Assembly (NCBI GenBank): GCA_023957155.1
Contig: JAMLHK010000017.1
Location: 1-64,000, forward strand
From: Chitinophagaceae bacterium
Lineage (GTDB): Bacteria > Bacteroidota > Bacteroidia > Chitinophagales > Chitinophagaceae
Length of the DNA stretch: 64,000 nt
Reading direction: 5' to 3'
In this document: one piece after another, positions 60,858-64,000 of the stretch
How positions within the stretch are numbered: the first letter of the stretch is position 1
How the letters are laid out: the number at the start of each line of letters is the position of its first letter
Program-made: the position numbers and the translations under genes
Notes under the pieces: model-generated
Seen by the model: only the letters and a program-made list of their open reading frames with translations
What the model was told of the DNA's origin: nothing
Databases searched by the model: none

Positions 60858-61013
60858 TTATTTTGCAGTTTTCTCATCGGAAACGGTCAGTTTCTTGCGT
60901 CCTTTTTTACGACGGCTGGCTAAAACTTTACGTCCGTTTGCGGTTTGCATCCGTTTGCGAAAGCCATGAACTGATTTACGACGGCGTTTATGCGGCTGAA
61001 ATGTACGTTTCAT
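60858..61013 (-). CDS. rpmH: 50S ribosomal protein L34
   Basis: A 51-residue basic protein read on the minus strand: [20 protein letters not shown] at the start, then [20 protein letters not shown], both near-universal in L34. The C-terminal [11 protein letters not shown] is the usual Bacteroidota extension. Start ATG at 61011-61013, stop TAA at 60858-60860. First gene of rpmH-rnpA-yidD. Confidence 0.97.
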   Translation of the reverse strand: MKRTFQPHKRRRKSVHGFRKRMQTANGRKVLASRRKKGRKKLTVSDEKTAK

Positions 61014-61186
61014 TGTGTTTTACTTTTACGCTTATTTGAAATAAAGGTCCGGGAGAAGCGAACCGGGTTTCAAAATCATTTACCTTTTCCAGGCGGGGCC
61101 ACCACGCCCTCCCTGTAAAGGTCGGATGAAAGGACGGCAAAGGTAAGTGTTCGGAATGAATTTTCGGACTTTTTACGTCCTATATT

Positions 61187-62011
61187 TTATTCAATACCGA
61201 TATGTTCGGCATGAACGGCTTTCCCGAAAAACCCGGCAGCATGGGCATCAAAGTCTTCTGTTGAATCGGTGGTGAAAAATTTTACGGTACGCTGTTTGCT
61301 GCACCGGCTATCCATTTCGGGGTGTCGTTCTAAATAATCCCCCAGGCTGTTAGCCACTATTTCACCTTGCGAAATCAGCTTGACTCCGCCCGGGAGGTAT
61401 TTTTGTATCTTCTCCTGCAGTAAGGGGTAATGGGTGCAGGCGAGTAGCACGGTATCTATATTCCGGCCTTTTTCCAGCAGGTTTTTTACATTCTTCTCAA
61501 CAAAATAGTCTGCGCCGGCACCTTCGTGTTCATTGTTCTCTACCAGGGGCACCCACATCGGGCAGGCTTCCTGGTATACTTTAACCCGGGGATAGAACTT
61601 TTTTGTTTCTATAAGGTAGGATTCCGACTCAACCGTTCCGGCTGTAGCCAGGATACCTATTTCGTTGGATCGTGTAAATGTGCCAATCATTTCAGTAGTT
61701 GGCCGAATTACCCCCAACACCCGGTTTTGCGGACTTAGATGCGGAAGATCATTTTGTTGTATCGTACGCAGGGCTTTAGCAGAAGCGGTGTTGCAGGCCA
61801 GGATGACTAAGGGGCAGCCTTTAGAAAACAGCCATTCAACACATTGAAGCGTATAACGATAAACGGTTTCAAAAGAGCGCGGACCGTAAGGAGCCCGGGC
61901 ATTATCTCCTAAATATAAATAATCATATTGCGGAAGATAATGGATAAATTCCCTCAGAATGGTTAAGCCGCCGTATCCGGAATCAAAAACACCAATGGGT
62001 TGATCTTTCAT
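61187..62011 (-). CDS. murI: Glutamate racemase
   Basis: A 274-residue cytoplasmic enzyme giving D-glutamate for peptidoglycan. PIGVFDSGYGGLTILREF opens the protein; the two catalytic Cys lie in VILACNTASAKALR and VLLACTHYPLL; YLGDNARAPYGPRS is the substrate loop. It follows two ompH genes and bamA, as in many Bacteroidota. Confidence 0.95.
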   Translation of the reverse strand: MKDQPIGVFDSGYGGLTILREFIHYLPQYDYLYLGDNARAPYGPRSFETVYRYTLQCVEWLFSKGCPLVILACNTASAKALRTIQQNDLPHLSPQNRVLGVIRPTTEMIGTFTRSNEIGILATAGTVESESYLIETKKFYPRVKVYQEACPMWVPLVENNEHEGAGADYFVEKNVKNLLEKGRNIDTVLLACTHYPLLQEKIQKYLPGGVKLISQGEIVANSLGDYLERHPEMDSRCSKQRTVKFFTTDSTEDFDAHAAGFFGKAVHAEHIGIE

Positions 62012-62045
62012 AAAACAAAGATAACCGTGTTAGGATAATTGCATT

Positions 62046-62079
62046 AAAAAAGCCACTTCCCGAAAGAAAGCGGCTTTAT
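62046..62079 (-). terminator. Terminator after ompH
   Basis: On the minus strand TAAAGCCGCTTT pairs with AAGTGGCTTTTTT (one mismatch) around a CTTTCGGG loop, ending in a U run; it separates the bamA-ompH-ompH transcript from murI. Confidence 0.82.
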
Positions 62080-62100
62080 AATGAGTTGAAGCGATGCTTA

Positions 62101-62667
62101 TTATTTTTTATTCCCTGCTGCCGGTTTAGCCGGTTCTGCTGCACCCGCACCTGCTGCCGGGGATAATTTTACACCTAATTTTTTAGCTACGAGGGGTAAT
62201 AGATCATCGGTTTGAGGAGCAACTAATAATGCATCCTGCTTAAATACCCAGGTATACCCGTTTTCTTTAGCAACGGTATTAATCAGTTCAAATGCTTTTA
62301 TAAAATAAGGGTTCAGTACCTCTTGTTGTTTACGTTGCATTTCCTGCTGTGCATACTGGTCCCAGTTCTGGATGATCTGCAGGTACTGGTTCGCTTCCTG
62401 CTGAACAGTTTGCTTAACAGCAGCCGGCGTTGCAGGTGATTTGGCTATAGAATCCTTGCGCTTATATTCGCTTATGAAAAAAGGCAACTGCGCTTCCAGT
62501 GAGTCTACACGAAACTTTTGTAATAAGGTGTCTGCCTTTTTAATATCAGGCATATGGGAAACGATTTCCTCAAGGCTGGCATGTCCCAATTTTTGCTGGG
62601 CGCCGGCCGTGTTACCCAATATTAAAAGTGCTGAAGTGATGGCGACAAGAGAAAAAACTTTTTTCAT
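62101..62667 (-). CDS. OmpH/Skp family periplasmic chaperone (second copy)
   Basis: A protein of 188 residues from ATG 62667 (an in-frame ATG three codons earlier is less likely). The signal peptide KKVFSLVAITSALLILGNTAGA precedes an OmpH-like pattern (KLGHASLEEIVSHMPDIKKADTLLQKF), a long charged helical arm (about 70-130) and an Ala/Pro-rich tail (SPAAGAGAAEPAKPAAGNKK). It holds unfolded outer-membrane proteins for BamA. Confidence 0.9.
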   Translation of the reverse strand: MKKVFSLVAITSALLILGNTAGAQQKLGHASLEEIVSHMPDIKKADTLLQKFRVDSLEAQLPFFISEYKRKDSIAKSPATPAAVKQTVQQEANQYLQIIQNWDQYAQQEMQRKQQEVLNPYFIKAFELINTVAKENGYTWVFKQDALLVAPQTDDLLPLVAKKLGVKLSPAAGAGAAEPAKPAAGNKK

Positions 62668-62746
62668 ATAAGTCAATGTTTCTGTTTTATGTGTTAAAAG
62701 ATGAGAATATGGTTGCGTTAGTTTGATGGTTTCACGTGTTTAACAA

Positions 62747-63262
62747 TTATTTATTTACCCCCAGCATCTTCAGTATATCCTCGCTCCGGTCTAATTTAGG
62801 GTCGGCAAAGATAACGGTAATTCCCTCACTTTTATCCAAAATAAAGTCATATCCTTTCTCTACTGCTAATTTTTCTACTGCATTATATACCTTATCCTGT
62901 ACGGGTTTTATCAGCTCCTGCCGTTTTTTGAACAGATCTCCCTCATAACCAAAACGCTGGCGCTGCAAATCCCTTAATTCTTTTTCTTTATTAAACAGCT
63001 CATCTTCCCTTTTTTTCTTCAGTTCATTGCTTAACATCACCTGTTCCGCTTCAAAATCGCGATACATTTTGTCTAACCGGTTTTGTAGTCCGTCCAGCTC
63101 TTTTTGCCAGGCTTCACTGAGCTGATCCAGCTGCTTTTGTGCTTCTTTGTATTCGGGAAGTCTGTCCAGGATGAATTTGGTATCCAGGATGGCATAGCGC
63201 TGTGCACTTGCGCTAAAGACTGCCAGGCATAAAAATCCGGCAATAAACAATATTTTTTTCAT
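62747..63262 (-). CDS. OmpH/Skp family periplasmic chaperone (first copy)
   Basis: A protein of 171 residues from ATG 63262, chosen because the signal peptide KKILFIAGFLCLAVFSASAQ starts there (the frame is open to 63295). RYAILDTKFILDRLPEYKEAQKQLDQLSEAW and the long Lys/Glu-rich helices of the Skp tentacles follow, ending DRSEDILKMLGVNK. Directly after bamA and before the second ompH; both should escort outer-membrane proteins. Confidence 0.93.
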   Translation of the reverse strand: MKKILFIAGFLCLAVFSASAQRYAILDTKFILDRLPEYKEAQKQLDQLSEAWQKELDGLQNRLDKMYRDFEAEQVMLSNELKKKREDELFNKEKELRDLQRQRFGYEGDLFKKRQELIKPVQDKVYNAVEKLAVEKGYDFILDKSEGITVIFADPKLDRSEDILKMLGVNK

Positions 63263-63294
63263 CGGTATATTTTTAATTATTAATTGCTTTTTCA

Positions 63295-64000
63295 TTATTC
63301 CGGCTCAAATCCAAGCATAAAGGTAAACCGGGCTGCATCTTTGAAGGTGGTTCCCGGAACCGATAACCTGTCTAATCCTACACCATAGTCGAAGCCGAGT
63401 AATCCAAACATTGGCAGGAAGAACCTGGCTCCCAGACCAACTGACCGGCGAAGCTGGAACGGATTCCAGTTTTTAAAATCATACCATCCATTGGCCGCTT
63501 CAAAAAAGGCCAGCCCATATATGGTACTGCTGGGATTGGTTGTAAAAGGATACCGCAGCTCCATGGTATACTTATTAAAAATAGTAAAGAACTTGGTAGT
63601 GGATTGCTGGTCGGGATTAATGTTTGGATTTGAATTATCATATACCGGGTAACCCCTGTGTGCAATAATATCATAACCCAGGATACCAAAATTATTGGTC
63701 AGACCGGCATCTCCCACCTGGAAACGCTCGAAAGGCGAAATTTCAAGGTCTTTATTATACTTGCCGATGAAACCGTATTTGGCTGCAAATTTTAACACAA
63801 ACTGCCTGTTTTTTTCTTCCCCGGCAGGTCTGCCTAAAGGTACATACCATTCGCCGTTCATCCGCCATTTGTGGTACTCCACTAATTTATATTTGTCCTC
63901 CGATTTTATTGAGTTGGGATTTTTAAATGCAGAGTAAGGCGGAGTAAAGGCACCGCTGATCATGAAACTGGAGCCCCCGGACGGGAAAATGGGCTGATTA
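63295..64000 (-). CDS. bamA: Outer membrane assembly factor BamA, C-terminal part (partial)
   Basis: The frame is open from the stop at 63295-63297 to the window edge, so only the last 235 or so residues are seen and the gene continues to the right. NQPIFPSGGSSFM, then barrel strands ending AARFTFMLGFEPE; PLWSVGLGARFFLPMFGLLGFDYGVG-like segments are typical of the last BamA strands. BamA inserts beta-barrel proteins in the outer membrane; the two Skp-like genes follow on the same strand. Confidence 0.9.
   Translation of the reverse strand, partial: NQPIFPSGGSSFMISGAFTPPYSAFKNPNSIKSEDKYKLVEYHKWRMNGEWYVPLGRPAGEEKNRQFVLKFAAKYGFIGKYNKDLEISPFERFQVGDAGLTNNFGILGYDIIAHRGYPVYDNSNPNINPDQQSTTKFFTIFNKYTMELRYPFTTNPSSTIYGLAFFEAANGWYDFKNWNPFQLRRSVGLGARFFLPMFGLLGFDYGVGLDRLSVPGTTFKDAARFTFMLGFEPE

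Overview
The window reads as chromosomal DNA of a Bacteroidota bacterium, most likely in or near the Chitinophagaceae. This family placement is inferred from gene content, not from a search. Pointers are an ECF sigma/FecR/SusC/SusD locus, a type IX secretion C-terminal domain, LytS/LytTR two-component genes, TAnnTTTG-like promoter elements, a Bacteroidetes-type integrase and MobA/MobC genes, and the order bamA-ompH-ompH-murI.

Left chromosomal part (1-21,144). A ThuA plus PQQ-type sugar dehydrogenase lipoprotein precedes a complete nutrient-uptake locus (ECF sigma factor, FecR anti-sigma, SusC, SusD) that ends in a strong bidirectional terminator shared with a convergent AraC regulator. A Fic-domain protein with four 24-bp iterons upstream follows, then an IS1380-like insertion sequence, a PKD-like lipoprotein, a LytS/LytTR kinase-regulator pair, a delta-60-repeat secreted protein and a GIY-YIG protein whose 3' end runs into tRNA-like sequence.

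Integrated island (about 21,145-59,094). A 49-bp direct repeat of the 3' part of tRNA-Asn(GTT) flanks about 37.9 kb. The intact tRNA gene is at the right end and the integrase at the left end. Inside, from left to right: integrase; AbiEii-type toxin pair; mobilization block (HTH, primase-like protein, oriT-like hairpins, MobC, MobA relaxase); AraC regulator; a small redox operon (cyclophilin-like remnant cut by a truncated group II intron, cupin, carboxymuconolactone decarboxylase, DUF2255, aldo/keto reductase, frameshifted EamA transporter); a minus-strand membrane/hydrolase operon under another AraC gene; an ABC permease; an arsenic operon (arsR-arsM-arsC); and an ion/stress cluster (MscS, UspA, NhaA-K+ channel-DUF389). 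The last segment is a copper-type module: two paralogous small C-x9-C-x3-C membrane proteins, a YtkA/FixH-like lipoprotein, an OprC/NosA-like TonB receptor with all four expected copper ligands, MbnP, MbnH and a YHS-like lipoprotein.

Right chromosomal part (59,053-64,000). tRNA-Asn, superoxide dismutase, yidD, rnpA, rpmH (too short for a usual ORF cutoff), murI, two OmpH/Skp chaperones and the C-terminal end of BamA, which runs off the window.

The most interesting unit is the copper module at 52.5-58.9 kb. Outer-membrane import through the OprC-like receptor, periplasmic binding by the Met/His-rich lipoprotein and MbnP, MbnH-dependent modification of MbnP, and two previously uncharacterised (to my knowledge) Cys-motif proteins together look like a copper acquisition or handling system carried as island cargo.
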